This document shows, piece by piece, positions 10,444 through 20,322 of a stretch of DNA of 64,000 nt. The stretch comes from Rhizobium sp. JAB6 (GTDB taxonomy: Bacteria > Pseudomonadota > Alphaproteobacteria > Rhizobiales > Rhizobiaceae): NCBI RefSeq assembly GCF_003024605.1, contig NZ_PYJQ01000009.1, positions 62,001-126,000 of the forward strand, given 5' to 3'. The translations under genes and the position numbers were made by a program. Numbering within the stretch: the first letter of the stretch is position 1; every line of letters starts with the position of its first letter. The notes beneath the pieces are model-generated. The model worked only from the letters and a program-made list of their open reading frames with translations, was not told the DNA's origin and made no database searches.

Positions 10444-11373
10444 TCAATCGCCGAATACAGACCAGCCGGTGCGCGCCGCCAACATCTCCAGCGCGACAGC
10501 ACCGAGCTGCGAATTGCCGACCTTGTTCAAGCCCGGCGACCAGACGGCGATCGAGCCGATACCCGGCGCCACGGCTAGAATGCCGCCGCCGACGCCGCTC
10601 TTGCCGGGCAGACCGACATGATAGGCGAAGTCGCCCGAACCGTCATAATGCCCGCAGGTCAGCATCAGAGCATTGATGCGCCGCGCCCGCTTCGGCGAGA
10701 CGACGGAATGGCCAGTGATCGGGTTGCTGCCGCGGGCGGCGAGATAGAGCCCCGCCTTGGCAAGCTGTTGGCAGCTCATGGAAAGCGCACATTGATGGAA
10801 GTAGACGCCGAGCACATGCTCGACTGGATGGTGGATATTGCCATAAGCGCGCATGAAATTGGCGAGCGCGAAATTGCGAAAGCCTGTCTGCGTCTCCGAA
10901 CGCGCCACCTTGTCATCGATGCTGATCGTCTCGTCGTCGGCTACATAGCGGACGAAGCGCAGCAGCTCACCGATCGCCTCGCGCGGCTCATGTCCAGCGA
11001 GTACGACATCACTGACGGCAATGGCACCCGCATTGACGAAGGGATTGCGGGGAATACCCTCTTCCCGCTCCAGCTGGACGATGGAATTGAAAGCGGTGCC
11101 CGACGGTTCGCGACCTACACGCTTCCAGAGGCTCTCACCGACTTTGCCAAGCGCCAGGGTCAGCATGAAGACCTTGGAGATACTCTGGATGGAGAAAGGA
11201 ACGCCGGCGTCGCCGATGCTGTAGACATCGCCGTTGACTGTCGCGATTGCCATGCCGAACTGTTTCGGATCGACCTTTGCCAGCTCGGGAATATAATCGG
11301 CAACCTTGCCCTCGCCGATGCGCGGCGAAAGCTCCGCATGAATGCCGTCGAGAATGGCCTTCAAATCCGTCAT
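10444..11373 (-). CDS. glsA: Glutaminase A
   Basis: 309 residues, serine-dependent beta-lactamase-fold glutaminase that hydrolyses glutamine to glutamate and ammonia. The SxxK catalytic pair is in [12 protein letters not shown]; other family blocks are [10 protein letters not shown] and the C-terminal [12 protein letters not shown]. Start ATG 11373 is chosen because GGAG lies 6 nt upstream; an earlier frame start at 11391 lies inside the rpsD terminator. It follows rpsD on the same strand but is separated from it by that terminator, so it probably has its own promoter or depends on read-through. Confidence 0.94.
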   Translation of the reverse strand: MTDLKAILDGIHAELSPRIGEGKVADYIPELAKVDPKQFGMAIATVNGDVYSIGDAGVPFSIQSISKVFMLTLALGKVGESLWKRVGREPSGTAFNSIVQLEREEGIPRNPFVNAGAIAVSDVVLAGHEPREAIGELLRFVRYVADDETISIDDKVARSETQTGFRNFALANFMRAYGNIHHPVEHVLGVYFHQCALSMSCQQLAKAGLYLAARGSNPITGHSVVSPKRARRINALMLTCGHYDGSGDFAYHVGLPGKSGVGGGILAVAPGIGSIAVWSPGLNKVGNSQLGAVALEMLAARTGWSVFGD

Positions 11374-11389
11374 GAGGCGCTCCAAAGAC

Positions 11390-11420
11390 AAAAAAGCCGC
11401 TCAAACCGAGCGGCTTTTTC
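11390..11420 (-). terminator. Intrinsic terminator of rpsD
   Basis: A perfect 12-bp inverted repeat, 11391-11402 against 11408-11419, with a 5-nt loop. Read on the minus strand the stem ends in a run of six T. It lies 26 bp beyond the rpsD stop and immediately before the glsA ribosome binding site. Confidence 0.9.
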
Positions 11421-11445
11421 ATTCATCAAGAAAGTTATCCGCTTA

Positions 11446-12063
11446 TTAACGCGAATAGAATTCGACGACCAGATGCGGTTCCATGACGACGGCGTAGGGT
11501 ACGTCGCCGAGGGCCGGAACGCGGGCGAAGGTCGCAACCATCTTGTTGTGATCGACTTCGATGTAGTCCGGAACGTCACGTTCAGCCAGGGCAACCGATT
11601 CGAGAACGGTTACGAGCTGCTTGGACTTTTCGCGAACTTCGATCACGTCGCCAGCCTTGCAGCGGTAGGAACCGATGTTGACGCGAACGCCGTTGACGGT
11701 GACGTGGCCATGGTTGACGAACTGACGGGCAGCGAAGACGGTCGGAACGAACTTGGCGCGGTAGACGATCGCGTCGAGGCGCGATTCGAGCAGGCCGATC
11801 AGGTTTTCCGAGGTGTCGCCCTTGCGGCGGTTGGCTTCGTCGAAGATGGCGCGGAACTGCTTTTCACGCAGGTCGCCGTAGTAGCCCTTCAGCTTCTGCT
11901 TGGCGCGCAGCTGCACGCCGAAGTCGGAAAGCTTGCCCTTGCGGCGCTGGCCGTGCTGGCCCGGACCGTATTCGCGACGGTTAACCGGGGACTTCGGACG
12001 GCCCCAGATGTTTTCGCCCATACGGCGGTCAATTTTGTACTTGGACGATTCGCGCTTGCTCAT
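11446..12063 (-). CDS. rpsD: 30S ribosomal protein S4
   Basis: 205 residues from ATG 12063, with AAAGGA 8 to 9 nt upstream; five extra in-frame codons upstream are rejected as non-conserved. S4 nucleates 30S assembly on the 16S 5' domain. [20 protein letters not shown] is the alphaproteobacterial N-terminus, and the S4 RNA-binding domain spans [15 protein letters not shown] through [16 protein letters not shown]. It is monocistronic here, as is usual in rhizobia, and ends at a strong terminator. Confidence 0.98.
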   Translation of the reverse strand: MSKRESSKYKIDRRMGENIWGRPKSPVNRREYGPGQHGQRRKGKLSDFGVQLRAKQKLKGYYGDLREKQFRAIFDEANRRKGDTSENLIGLLESRLDAIVYRAKFVPTVFAARQFVNHGHVTVNGVRVNIGSYRCKAGDVIEVREKSKQLVTVLESVALAERDVPDYIEVDHNKMVATFARVPALGDVPYAVVMEPHLVVEFYSR

Positions 12064-12280
12064 CGCATTTCCTTTCAAGTGTTATGGCGGCTCGTTGCCG
12101 AACCGCGAAGGAAACACGCCCTCCTCTGAACTCCGTTTTCGAGCTCTGACAGGCTTCTCACGTTAGCGAACGGACGAAGCCACGGGACATGTCAAATGAA
12201 ACACCGGACATTTCTGCCCGGCGTTGGCGCGGTCTGTAAGGGGTCGTCATGAAAATGTCAACAGCGTCGCGCGTCCAAGG

Positions 12281-12335
12281 TTGAGAATGTGGCAGCAGAT
12301 GCTATATCTGATGCGTGATGATTGATGCGCAATCA
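12281..12335 (+). promoter_or_regulatory. Predicted vapBC promoter and autoregulatory operator
   Basis: TTGAGA at 12281-12286 and TATATC at 12303-12308 with 16-bp spacing form a plausible housekeeping promoter. Just downstream, an inverted repeat TGATTG (12319-12324) / CAATCA (12330-12335) with a 5-bp centre ends 10 bp before the antitoxin start. That is the expected position for the operator bound by a VapB ribbon-helix-helix dimer. Inferred from position and symmetry only. Confidence 0.45.
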
Positions 12336-12345
12336 AGGTGTGACC

Positions 12346-12573
12346 ATGCGGACAACTCTTGCAATCGATGACGATGTGCTTGCAGCCGCCAAGACGATGG
12401 CGGAGCAGCAGCGTCGAAGCGTCGGCGATGTCATTTCCGATTTGGCTCGCCGATCGCTCAATCGTCCGCAAGCACTAAAGGAGCGCAATGGTATCCCGCT
12501 ACTGACACCCAAGCCCGGCAATCCGCCCGTCACGCTTGATCTCGTCAACAAGCTTCGTGACGAGCTTCCATGA
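12346..12573 (+). CDS. VapB-type ribbon-helix-helix antitoxin
   Basis: 75-residue antitoxin from ATG 12346 (AAGGTG upstream; the longer frame from 12322 begins inside the operator-like repeat). MRTTLAIDDDVLAAAK is the beta-strand and first helix of a RHH/CopG-like DNA-binding domain; the C-terminal half, rich in Pro and charged residues, would wrap the toxin. It overlaps the toxin start by 4 bp (ATGA), typical of translationally coupled toxin-antitoxin pairs. Confidence 0.85.
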   Translation: MRTTLAIDDDVLAAAKTMAEQQRRSVGDVISDLARRSLNRPQALKERNGIPLLTPKPGNPPVTLDLVNKLRDELP

Positions 12574-13010
12574 CATTTCTGCTGGACATCAATGTTCTGA
12601 TTGCTCTGTTCGATCCCTCCCATGTAGCACATGATATTGCCCATGACTGGTTTCATTCGTTAGGCAGCGATAGCTGGGCAACCTGTCCGCTGACGGAAAA
12701 CGGCGTCGTCAGGATTCTCAGCCAGTCGAACTACCCAAATTCTCCCGGGCCTCCCTCCGCTGTGGCTCTTCTGGTCTCGCAGCTTCGCGGTCTGCCGGGT
12801 CATCAATTCTGGGCCGATGACGTCAGCTTGTTAGATGAAAGTTTAGTGGACTCGACCCGGCTTCTCACACCCGGCCAAATCACCGACACCTATTTGTTGG
12901 CACTTGCAAAATTTCACAACGGCCAGCTGGCAACGCTTGATCGGCGCCTGTCGGCTGCAGCCGTCAAGAATGGAAAAGCGGCGCTACATATCATCGCCGG
13001 CAATCAGTAG
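12570..13010 (+). CDS. VapC-type PIN-domain ribonuclease toxin
   Basis: 146 residues. PIN-domain acidic residues are all present: Asp in FLLDINVLIALFD, Glu in CPLTENGVVRI, Asp in ITDTYLLALA and Asp in LATLDRRL, so the nuclease looks intact. VapC toxins cleave tRNA or rRNA and are neutralised by the cognate VapB. The gene overlaps the antitoxin by 4 bp. The convergent ATPase gene ends 8 bp downstream. The IDANVL-like N-terminus (here LDINVL) and TDTYLLALA form are typical of one chromosomal VapC subgroup. Confidence 0.88.
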   Translation: MTFLLDINVLIALFDPSHVAHDIAHDWFHSLGSDSWATCPLTENGVVRILSQSNYPNSPGPPSAVALLVSQLRGLPGHQFWADDVSLLDESLVDSTRLLTPGQITDTYLLALAKFHNGQLATLDRRLSAAAVKNGKAALHIIAGNQ

Positions 13011-13017
13011 TTCGCAG

Positions 13018-14535
13018 CTATTCCGCCGCCGCCTGCTCGCCACCATCCAGATCGGGCGCATTGGCATCGCCGGGCGCTGTTTGGGACCCCATGTCCGGGA
13101 AAGCGACGATGCGCTTGCCGGAGAAATCCGTGTGAACGACAACGCTGCCCTGTTCTTCGAAATAGCTTAGCAGTCGCCGCGCGCGTCTGGCCGAATGGGT
13201 GCCGTAGGCGCGAGCGATGCGGGCGTCGGAAGGGCATGGCTCGCCGCTGATCGCGGCCTTGGCGAGCATCAGGAAGACGCCCTGCAGGTCATCGGTGACA
13301 CTGGCAGACAACGAGAGTGCGGTTGCCCATTGATCCGTCGCCATGACCTCCTCGTCCGCACCGGAGCGCGCGATCGCCACACGGCGACGGAATTCGGAGA
13401 GGCTCATGGGGGCACCCGGAACGCGGCGCATGCGCAAGCGTACAAGAAACTCCTGATAAAGCACGGAATCGGTACGGAAGCCCGAGGCCGGGTCGTCGAG
13501 GATTTCGGAGAGTACCGCGCTCACCCTCGCCTCACGATCCTCGCTCGATAGTTCCGGCTGGCTGACTTTCGGCTCGGAAGGTGCCGGGCTCGCCGCCGGC
13601 ACGGAGCGGGAAAGCTCGGCCAAAATATCGGTGGTCGGGCGCGGCGCCGGCGTGCTGCGGCGGACAACGGGCCGCGCAAATTCTTCCGGGTCCGGCGTGA
13701 AGATCAGATCCTCGACATCCTGCGGCGCATCCGGCAACGGCATCAGCTTCGGGCTGGAAGAGCGCGCCGAGGTTTCCACCGCGCCGATGGTGATCGGCAG
13801 CGGACGACGCGAGAGCGCCGGCCCGAGGGCGACGAAATTGCCGCGCTTCAGGTCGCGGAACATTTCCGCCTGCCTGCGATCCATGCCGAGCAGATCGGCA
13901 GCACGCGCCATGTCGATATCGAGAAAGGTGCGGCCCATCAGGAAGTTGGAGGCCTCAGCCGCAACGTTCTTGGCGAGCTTCGCCAGACGCTGCGTCGCGA
14001 TGACGCCGGCAAGGCCGCGCTTTCGGCCGCGGCACATCAAGTTGGTCATGGCGCCGAGCGACATCTTGCGCGCATCTTCCGAGACGTCACCGCCGACCGA
14101 GGGCGCAAACATCTGCGCCTCGTCGACCACAACGAGCACCGGATACCAAAATTCGCGATCGGCATCGAACATGCCGTTCAGAAAGGCGGCAGCAGCGCGC
14201 ATCTGCTGCTCGATATCGAGCCCTTCCAGCGTCAGCACGCAGGAGACGCGATGCTGGCGGATACGGTTGGCGATACCGGCGAGCTCTGCCTCGGTGCGCT
14301 CGCCATCGACGACGACATGACCGAACTTGTCAGCCAGCGTGACGAAATCGCCTTCGGGATCGATGATGACCTGCTGCACCCATTGCGCCGATTGCTCCAG
14401 CAGCCGCCGCAGGAGGTGCGATTTTCCGGAGCCGGAATTTCCCTGCACCAAGAGACGGGTTGCCAGCAGCTCCTCGATATCGAGCTGGGCGCTGGTCCCG
14501 CCGGACGCCGTTCCCATGTCGATGCCGACCTGCAA
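13018..14535 (-). CDS. HerA/FtsK-superfamily ATP-binding protein
   Basis: About 505 residues from TTG 14535, chosen because GGGGA lies 6 nt upstream and the product then begins QVGIDMGTASGGTSAQ; the open frame reaches 14610. Walker A is VQGNSGSGKSHLLRR and Walker B VLVVVDEAQMFAP, followed by MCRGRKRGLAGVIATQRLAK, which carries the sensor/arginine region of HerA-type DNA-translocating ATPases. The C-terminal 200 residues are Pro-rich and then helical. No NurA-like nuclease partner is nearby, so a role in DNA processing is possible but unproven. Confidence 0.8.
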   Translation of the reverse strand: MQVGIDMGTASGGTSAQLDIEELLATRLLVQGNSGSGKSHLLRRLLEQSAQWVQQVIIDPEGDFVTLADKFGHVVVDGERTEAELAGIANRIRQHRVSCVLTLEGLDIEQQMRAAAAFLNGMFDADREFWYPVLVVVDEAQMFAPSVGGDVSEDARKMSLGAMTNLMCRGRKRGLAGVIATQRLAKLAKNVAAEASNFLMGRTFLDIDMARAADLLGMDRRQAEMFRDLKRGNFVALGPALSRRPLPITIGAVETSARSSSPKLMPLPDAPQDVEDLIFTPDPEEFARPVVRRSTPAPRPTTDILAELSRSVPAASPAPSEPKVSQPELSSEDREARVSAVLSEILDDPASGFRTDSVLYQEFLVRLRMRRVPGAPMSLSEFRRRVAIARSGADEEVMATDQWATALSLSASVTDDLQGVFLMLAKAAISGEPCPSDARIARAYGTHSARRARRLLSYFEEQGSVVVHTDFSGKRIVAFPDMGSQTAPGDANAPDLDGGEQAAAE

Positions 14536-14665
14536 TGCACTTCCCCTATGAGCAAGAATCAAACGCGGATACGTCCCATCTTTCTGAAAGGACGCGCCTC
14601 CGTCTAGCAAAGATTTGCAAGCTTCGCGCCCGTGGATTGAAAAAACCCACAGGCGATTGCGAGAC

Positions 14666-15811
14666 CTATCTGAAGCGCAGATTGGCCCGCGACAGCTGGC
14701 TGACGGACGTGCAGCCCATCAGCTTCATGTCGCGTTCGACTTCGGTGCGCAGATGCCTCAGCGCCCGCTCCACGCCCGCCTGGCCGGCAGCGGCCAGCGG
14801 ATAGAGATAGAAGCGGCCTAGGCCGACCGCCTTGGCGCCGAGCGAAAGCGCCTTCAGCACATGCGTGCCGCGCTGCACGCCGCCATCCATCATGACATCG
14901 ATGCGAGGGCCGACGGCATCAACGATCTCCGCCAGTTGATCGAATGCCGAACGCGAGCCGTCCAGCTGCCGCCCGCCATGGTTCGACAGCACGATGCCGG
15001 TACATCCGATGTCGACAGCACGCTTGGCGTCCTCGACCGACATGATGCCCTTGAGGCAGAACTGCCCGTTCCAATGCTTCACCATCTCGGCGACGTCGTT
15101 CCAGTTCATCGACGGATCGAGCATCTCAGTGAAATACTTGCCGATCGACATGGCACCGCCACTCATGTCGACATGCTCGTCGAGCTGCGGCAGGCGGAAT
15201 TTCTCATGCGTTACATAGTTGAGAGCCCAGCCAGGTTTAATGGCGAACTGGGTGATGCCCGCAAGATTGAGCTTGAACGGGATCGAAAATCCGGTGCGAA
15301 GATCGCGCTCACGATTGCCGCCGGTAATGCTGTCGACGGTCAGCATCATCACATTGACGCCGGCCTCCTTCGCCCGCTCCATCATCGCACGGTTCAGGCC
15401 ACGGTCTTTGTGGAAATAGAACTGATAGACCTGCGGCCCGGAATGTTTCTTGCGGATTTCCTCAAGGCTGACGGTGCCGAGCGAGGAAACGCCGAACATC
15501 GTGCCAAGCGAGGAGGCGGCGGCTGCAACTGCATTTTCGCCCTGGTGATGGAATAGCCGCTGCAGCGCCGTCGGCGAGCAATAGAAGGGCGTCGCGAGCT
15601 TTTGTCCCATGACGGTGACAGACATGTCGATCTCGCTGACCCCACGCAGGACGTTGGGAACGAGATCGCAGCTTTCGAAGCTCGACGTGTTTCGCCGCAG
15701 CGTTACTTCGTCGTCGGCTGCGCCATCGATATAGTTGAAGATCGGGCCGGGAAGACGCTTCTTCGCAAGAAGACGAAAATCATGGAAGTTATGGCATTCA
15801 CGCAGACGCAT
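14666..15811 (-). CDS. lldD: FMN-dependent alpha-hydroxy-acid (L-lactate-type) dehydrogenase
   Basis: 381 residues from ATG 15811 (GAGG 7 nt upstream), the standard LldD length. Motifs are FNYIDGAADDEVTLRRN near the N-terminus, YQFYFHKDRGL (substrate/FMN Tyr), MLTVDSITGGNRERD, and SNHGGRQLDGS with the catalytic His and substrate-binding Arg. GLGRFYLY closes the FMN phosphate site. It oxidises a small 2-hydroxy acid, most likely L-lactate, feeding electrons to the respiratory chain. Without a permease or regulator nearby the exact substrate is not certain. Confidence 0.88.
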   Translation of the reverse strand: MRLRECHNFHDFRLLAKKRLPGPIFNYIDGAADDEVTLRRNTSSFESCDLVPNVLRGVSEIDMSVTVMGQKLATPFYCSPTALQRLFHHQGENAVAAAASSLGTMFGVSSLGTVSLEEIRKKHSGPQVYQFYFHKDRGLNRAMMERAKEAGVNVMMLTVDSITGGNRERDLRTGFSIPFKLNLAGITQFAIKPGWALNYVTHEKFRLPQLDEHVDMSGGAMSIGKYFTEMLDPSMNWNDVAEMVKHWNGQFCLKGIMSVEDAKRAVDIGCTGIVLSNHGGRQLDGSRSAFDQLAEIVDAVGPRIDVMMDGGVQRGTHVLKALSLGAKAVGLGRFYLYPLAAAGQAGVERALRHLRTEVERDMKLMGCTSVSQLSRANLRFR

Positions 15812-15895
15812 GGCTTGCCTCGACCACACTGCAATCACTCTCAAAAGACATCAAATACCGACCTTCCAATATTCCGTTGCCGCCCGGACCCTGAA

Positions 15896-16360
15896 TCACA
15901 ACCGGTGCAAGCGTGCTTCCCATTTGTAAAGCACATCCGGCTCTTTTTCCTCATTGCCCGCCCCATCCGACTCGTCAACCACGAAGAAGCCATGCTTTTC
16001 GTAAAAGCGGCGCGCCGGCTCATTTCTCTGGAATGTCCAGAGCGATAGCGCCGGATAGGCCGACTTGGCAACATCCAGAAGGCGGCTGCCGATGCCGCGC
16101 CCTTGTGCCTCGGGCAGGACGTAGAGCTGATCGATCCAATGATCGAGAAAGGCGATGACACCGACCAGACGACCTCCTTCTTCCGCACCCCAGATCTGGC
16201 AATCCCTATAAACGACCGCGCTCCAAAAGCCGACATCCTCTTCCGGCGTATGAAGCCCGGCAAGCGTCGGCAGCCGTTCGTTGAAGGAAGCGCGATGGAC
16301 GGCGGCGGCAGCCGGCATATCCGCGAGATCGAGTTTCCGCAGCAAAACCTTGTCTTTCAT
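15896..16360 (-). CDS. GNAT family N-acetyltransferase
   Basis: 154 residues from ATG 16360. The acetyl-CoA-binding motif A is IDQLYVLPEAQGRGIGSRLL (Q/RxxGxG/A), followed by motif B RNEPARRFYEKHGF. The start lies two bases beyond the murI stop (TGATCATG junction), so translation is probably coupled to murI. The acceptor substrate is unknown; position after trmJ and murI gives no firm clue. Confidence 0.9.
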   Translation of the reverse strand: MKDKVLLRKLDLADMPAAAAVHRASFNERLPTLAGLHTPEEDVGFWSAVVYRDCQIWGAEEGGRLVGVIAFLDHWIDQLYVLPEAQGRGIGSRLLDVAKSAYPALSLWTFQRNEPARRFYEKHGFFVVDESDGAGNEEKEPDVLYKWEARLHRL

Positions 16361-16362
16361 GA

Positions 16363-17163
16363 TCAAGCCCTGAGCCCAAAGCCCTGCATCAGCCGGCGCG
16401 TGGGGAAATCCGGTGCCCCGGAGGTAAAGACCGCAAAATCAAAATCATCGGGATGGACGGCATCGGCCACTTGCGGCACCAGGCTGCGGGCGCGCCTTGC
16501 GATGGCTTCAGCCGGATCGAGCCAATCCACCGGCCAGGGCGCGAGCCTGCGGAAGATATTGGCCATGAAGGGGTAATGCGTACAGGCGAGCACGACGATA
16601 TCGGTCTTGCGGCCATCCATTTCGACAAAGCATTGATCGATCTCCGTCAACACGGCCTCATCGGTCACGGCGTCGCCACGAATATAGGCCTCGGCAAGTC
16701 GAGCAAGATTCTGCGATCCGACGAGCCGGACATGGCATTGCGTGGCGAAGGACTGGATCAGGTCGCGCGTATAGGCACGCTTGACGGTGCCCGGCGTCGC
16801 CAGAACCGACACGAGCCCCGAACGCGTGCGTTCCGCGGCCGGCTTGATCGCCGGCACGGTACCCACGAACGTCATCTGCGGAAAGGCAGTACGCAGAGCA
16901 GCACCCGCCAGCGTGAAGGCCGTGTTGCAGGCGATGATGCAGACTTCCGGATCATATTGCGCGAGCAGCTTTGCGAAGAGTTCGACGATGCGCTCCTTCA
17001 GCGCCGCTTCCTCCCAACTCCCATAGGGAAAGCCGGCATCGTCGGCGATATAAATGAAACCGCGCTCCGGCATCAGCACGCGGGCTTCGCGCAGCACGGT
17101 CAAACCGCCGATCCCTGAATCGAAGACAAGGACCGGTTTCAGCTCATTCGCCGCTGCTGTCAT
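16363..17163 (-). CDS. murI: Glutamate racemase
   Basis: 266 residues. Converts L- to D-glutamate for peptidoglycan. Both catalytic cysteines are present, in [12 protein letters not shown] and [12 protein letters not shown], and the N-terminal [14 protein letters not shown] is diagnostic. The start at 17163 lies inside the 3' end of the upstream trmJ gene (20-bp overlap), and the stop is two bases from the GNAT start, so the three genes form a tightly packed operon. Confidence 0.96.
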   Translation of the reverse strand: MTAAANELKPVLVFDSGIGGLTVLREARVLMPERGFIYIADDAGFPYGSWEEAALKERIVELFAKLLAQYDPEVCIIACNTAFTLAGAALRTAFPQMTFVGTVPAIKPAAERTRSGLVSVLATPGTVKRAYTRDLIQSFATQCHVRLVGSQNLARLAEAYIRGDAVTDEAVLTEIDQCFVEMDGRKTDIVVLACTHYPFMANIFRRLAPWPVDWLDPAEAIARRARSLVPQVADAVHPDDFDFAVFTSGAPDFPTRRLMQGFGLRA

Positions 17164-17986
17164 CGCTTGAGGCTTCCTTGGGGATTTTAGCGGATCTGGG
17201 ATGCGAGCCGCTGCCGCGCGGAGACTTCCGCGAGAAACGGTCGAGAGACGAGATCACCCCGCGCAAGACGCTGATTTCCTGTTCGGTAAACGCCCGGCGC
17301 GAGAGGACAGCCCGGAGATTGTCGACCATTTTCGGCTTTTTCCCGGCGGGATGGAAATAATTGCGTGCATCCAGCGCCTCCTCGAGCTGGTCGAAAAGGC
17401 CGAAAAGCTGCTCCTTCGTCGAAGGCCGCTGCTCGATCGCCTGGAACGGCACGGCACCCAGATCTTCCATGCCCGATTTCATCCATTCATAGGACATCAG
17501 GAGCACGGCCTGCGCGATGTTCAATGAAGCAAAGGCGGGATTGACGGGAAAGGTGACGATTTCGTCCGCCAGAGCCACTTCCTCGTTCGTCAGGCCCCAG
17601 CGCTCCCTGCCGAAGAGAATGCCGGTGCCCTCGCCCGCCTTGAATTTGACGCGAAGGGTCTCAGCCGCAACGACGGGCGAACGCACCGGCTTATAGCCAT
17701 CCCGCTCACGCGCGGTCGTCGCATAGACGAAATTGAGATCCGCGATTGCCTGTTCCAGCGTTTCGTAGACCTTCGTCGCTTCGATGATGTGATCCGCCTT
17801 GGAGGCCGTCGCCTGCGCCCTCTCGTTCGGCCAGCCGTCGCGGGGATTGACAAGACGCAACTCGGCAAGCCCGAAATTCGCCATAGCGCGCGCCACCATG
17901 CCGATATTCTCACCCATCTGAGGCTCGACCAGAATGATGGCCGGCCCTTCGGCCAGAAGTTGACGCTCGCTGTTCGTACCTGCCAT
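17144..17986 (-). CDS. trmJ: TrmH-family tRNA (cytidine/uridine-2'-O-)-methyltransferase TrmJ
   Basis: 280-residue SPOUT methyltransferase. [15 protein letters not shown] is motif 1, [14 protein letters not shown] motif 2 and [16 protein letters not shown] motif 3, including the knotted SAM site. TrmJ 2'-O-methylates position 32 of tRNAs, the same nucleotide thiolated by TtcA, whose gene is 7 kb away. A basic, Ser-rich C-terminal tail ([14 protein letters not shown]) is specific to this group. First gene of the trmJ-murI-GNAT operon. Confidence 0.9.
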   Translation of the reverse strand: MAGTNSERQLLAEGPAIILVEPQMGENIGMVARAMANFGLAELRLVNPRDGWPNERAQATASKADHIIEATKVYETLEQAIADLNFVYATTARERDGYKPVRSPVVAAETLRVKFKAGEGTGILFGRERWGLTNEEVALADEIVTFPVNPAFASLNIAQAVLLMSYEWMKSGMEDLGAVPFQAIEQRPSTKEQLFGLFDQLEEALDARNYFHPAGKKPKMVDNLRAVLSRRAFTEQEISVLRGVISSLDRFSRKSPRGSGSHPRSAKIPKEASSDDSSGE

Positions 17987-18026
17987 GACGCCTAAAATCT
18001 CCGCGCGCGCTCAATCGCGCCAATTC

Positions 18027-18074
18027 GAGCATGGTGCCGAAAAGTGTGAGCGGTTTTCGGACGACATCATGCTC
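18027..18074. repeat. Rhizobial intergenic palindromic repeat
   Basis: 48 bp with outer arms GAGCATG (18027-18033) and CATGCTC (18068-18074) and inner arms CCGAAAA / TTTTCGG around a short centre. From memory, this type of palindrome recurs between genes in Rhizobium genomes, often downstream of coding regions. Only one copy is in the window, so its repetitive nature is recalled, not shown here. It lies upstream of trmJ and downstream of the Q-rich protein gene. Confidence 0.5.
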
Positions 18075-18161
18075 TATTTCCCGATTCCGGAGCCGCAATA
18101 GCGAGACAGGCGGCTGTCGGCAAGGTTTTTACGCACAAACGCGGCGATGTACTTTGCCCGA

Positions 18162-18767
18162 TCACTGCGGATTGGCCGGCTTGGCCTTGTCCGATGGTTG
18201 CTGCTGCTGATCCGTCGGCTGTTGCTGCTGTTGTTTGACGAGATCCACCATCACGCTCTTGAGCGAGCTCGGATTGCCATTGTCGTCGTTGGTGACGATA
18301 TCGTCCACCACGGGCCTGCCGCCCTCTTCGATAACCTCGAAGCGAACCGTAGTCACCTTCTGAGAATCGGCGTCGGAGCCCATGCAGGTGGATTTCTTGA
18401 AGGTTGCAAGCACCTCCGTAACATTGTTCTTCGGCGGCTGCGCGGCAATCTTCACATCCTCCAGCGGACACGCATCCTGCGCGTTGACGATGACATCGTA
18501 GTCGAATGGCGAAATACCATCCTCGTCGGCGGCGGGAAACTGCGCCGCCGCTTGGTATTTCGCTCCGAAATCCTTGCTGTAGATATCGTTTAGCTTATCC
18601 TCGCCAAAAATATCCTGCCAGTCGCTGTCGCCGCCCGCCCAGTTCGAGACCGTCGCATCCATGATGACCTTGACCGGAGTCGTCGCATCGGCCGCCAGTG
18701 CCATATGCGCACCGAGCGAGAACTGGAAAAGCGTGAAGGCAAGCGCGGATACGGCAAATTTCTGCAT
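18162..18767 (-). CDS. Exported Gln-rich-tail protein, unknown function
   Basis: 201 residues from ATG 18767, with GGAA about 8 nt upstream. The N-terminus MQKFAVSALAFTLFQF...HMALAA is a clear Sec signal peptide with cleavage near residue 26. The mature part is acidic, with SPFDYDVIVNAQDACPLED and two conserved-looking cysteines, and ends in QQQQQPTDQQQQPSD. It might belong to a DUF3828-like group of periplasmic proteins, but I cannot establish this by eye. The gene is divergent from icd. Confidence 0.65.
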   Translation of the reverse strand: MQKFAVSALAFTLFQFSLGAHMALAADATTPVKVIMDATVSNWAGGDSDWQDIFGEDKLNDIYSKDFGAKYQAAAQFPAADEDGISPFDYDVIVNAQDACPLEDVKIAAQPPKNNVTEVLATFKKSTCMGSDADSQKVTTVRFEVIEEGGRPVVDDIVTNDDNGNPSSLKSVMVDLVKQQQQQPTDQQQQPSDKAKPANPQ

Positions 18768-18989
18768 GATATGATTCCGTTGCAATAGGCAAAACATGCG
18801 CGACATTAGACCCATCGACCGCTTTGGCAATGGCCCGATCACAAAAAGCGGGCGATGTCAGGAATGATCAAAAACGCGATGCTGGAGGCTCTAGCGGCTT
18901 TGCGTTCCGTACTTGCGGTGCTATAGCCCTCGGGACTTCCTATTACCCACAGGACCATCCGGTCCCATCAGCTTAAACGAGGCAGAAGC

Positions 18990-20204
18990 ATGAAGAAGAT
19001 CAAGGTCGCTAACCCCGTTGCCGATCTCGATGGCGACGAAATGACTCGCATCATCTGGCAGCTCATCAAAGAAAAACTGATCTTCCCCTACCTCGACCTC
19101 GACATCGACTATTACGACCTCTCGGTCGAAAACCGCGACGCCACCAACGACCAGGTCACCGTCGACGCCGCCAACGCCATCAAGAAGTACGGCGTCGGCA
19201 TCAAATGCGCGACGATCACCCCGGACGAAGCCCGTGTCAAGGAATTCAACCTCAAGGAAATGTGGAAGAGCCCGAACGGCACGATCCGCAACATCCTCGG
19301 CGGCGTTATCTTCCGCGAGCCGATCATCTGCAAGAACGTTCCGCGCCTGGTTCCCGGCTGGACGCAGCCGATCGTCGTCGGCCGTCACGCTTTCGGCGAC
19401 CAGTATCGCGCCACCGACTTCAAGTTCCCCGGCAAGGGCAAGCTCACCATCAAGTTCGTCGGCGAAGACGGCACGGTCATCGAGAAGGAAGTCTTCAACG
19501 CTCCGGGCGCCGGCGTTGCCATGGCCATGTACAACCTCGACGAGTCGATCCGCGAATTCGCCCGCGCTTCGATGATGTACGGCCTGATGCGCAAGTGGCC
19601 GGTCTACCTGTCGACCAAGAACACCATCCTCAAGGCCTATGACGGCCGCTTCAAGGATATCTTCGAAGAAGTCTACCAGAACGAGTTCAAGGCTCAGTTC
19701 GACGAAGCCGGCATCACCTATGAACACCGCCTGATCGACGACATGGTCGCTTCTGCGCTGAAGTGGTCCGGCGGCTACGTTTGGGCCTGCAAGAACTACG
19801 ACGGCGACGTCCAGTCCGACACGGTTGCCCAGGGCTTCGGCTCGCTCGGCCTGATGACCTCGGTTCTCCTGACGCCGGACGGCAAGACGGTCGAAGCCGA
19901 AGCCGCACACGGCACGGTGACCCGCCACTACCGCCAGCACCAGAAGGGTCAGGAAACTTCGACGAACTCGATCGCCTCGATCTTCGCCTGGACCCGCGGC
20001 CTGGCGCACCGCGCCAAGCTCGACGACAATGCCGAACTCGCAAAGTTCGCCTCGACGCTGGAAAAGGTCTGCGTCGATACCGTCGAAGCCGGCTACATGA
20101 CCAAGGATCTGGCGCTGCTGATCGGCCCCGATCAGCCTTGGCTCTCGACCACCGCCTTCCTCGACAAGATCGACGAGAACCTCAGGAAGGCCATGGCTGC
20201 CTGA
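18990..20204 (+). CDS. icd: Isocitrate dehydrogenase, NADP-dependent (dimeric type)
   Basis: 404 residues, the eukaryote-like homodimeric class typical of alphaproteobacteria. Oxidatively decarboxylates isocitrate to 2-oxoglutarate in the TCA cycle, producing [22 protein letters not shown] is the substrate-side N-terminus, [19 protein letters not shown] holds the SPNGTIRN isocitrate-binding motif, and [17 protein letters not shown] the NADP-binding loop. GAGGCAGAAGC precedes the ATG. Codon use is strongly biased to C-ending codons, consistent with high expression. A terminator follows 24 bp after the stop. Confidence 0.98.
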   Translation: MKKIKVANPVADLDGDEMTRIIWQLIKEKLIFPYLDLDIDYYDLSVENRDATNDQVTVDAANAIKKYGVGIKCATITPDEARVKEFNLKEMWKSPNGTIRNILGGVIFREPIICKNVPRLVPGWTQPIVVGRHAFGDQYRATDFKFPGKGKLTIKFVGEDGTVIEKEVFNAPGAGVAMAMYNLDESIREFARASMMYGLMRKWPVYLSTKNTILKAYDGRFKDIFEEVYQNEFKAQFDEAGITYEHRLIDDMVASALKWSGGYVWACKNYDGDVQSDTVAQGFGSLGLMTSVLLTPDGKTVEAEAAHGTVTRHYRQHQKGQETSTNSIASIFAWTRGLAHRAKLDDNAELAKFASTLEKVCVDTVEAGYMTKDLALLIGPDQPWLSTTAFLDKIDENLRKAMAA

Positions 20205-20227
20205 GCCTTGCCGACATAAGCAGGTAC

Positions 20228-20260
20228 GAAAACCCGGCCTCATCGCCGGGTTTTCTTTTG
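20228..20260 (+). terminator. Intrinsic terminator of icd
   Basis: Perfect 11-bp stem 20228-20238 / 20245-20255, 6-nt loop, then a T-rich run ending at 20259. Confidence 0.9.
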
Positions 20261-20322
20261 CCCTGAATCTTGCCGCCGGGGCTAACCAGTGGCAAGAATG
20301 CGCTCAACAAAGGGAGAGGCAG

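Noticed and set aside
18921-20243. 440-residue minus-strand frame opposite icd
   Set aside because: icd is certain on the plus strand, and the antisense frame is a GC-skew artefact.
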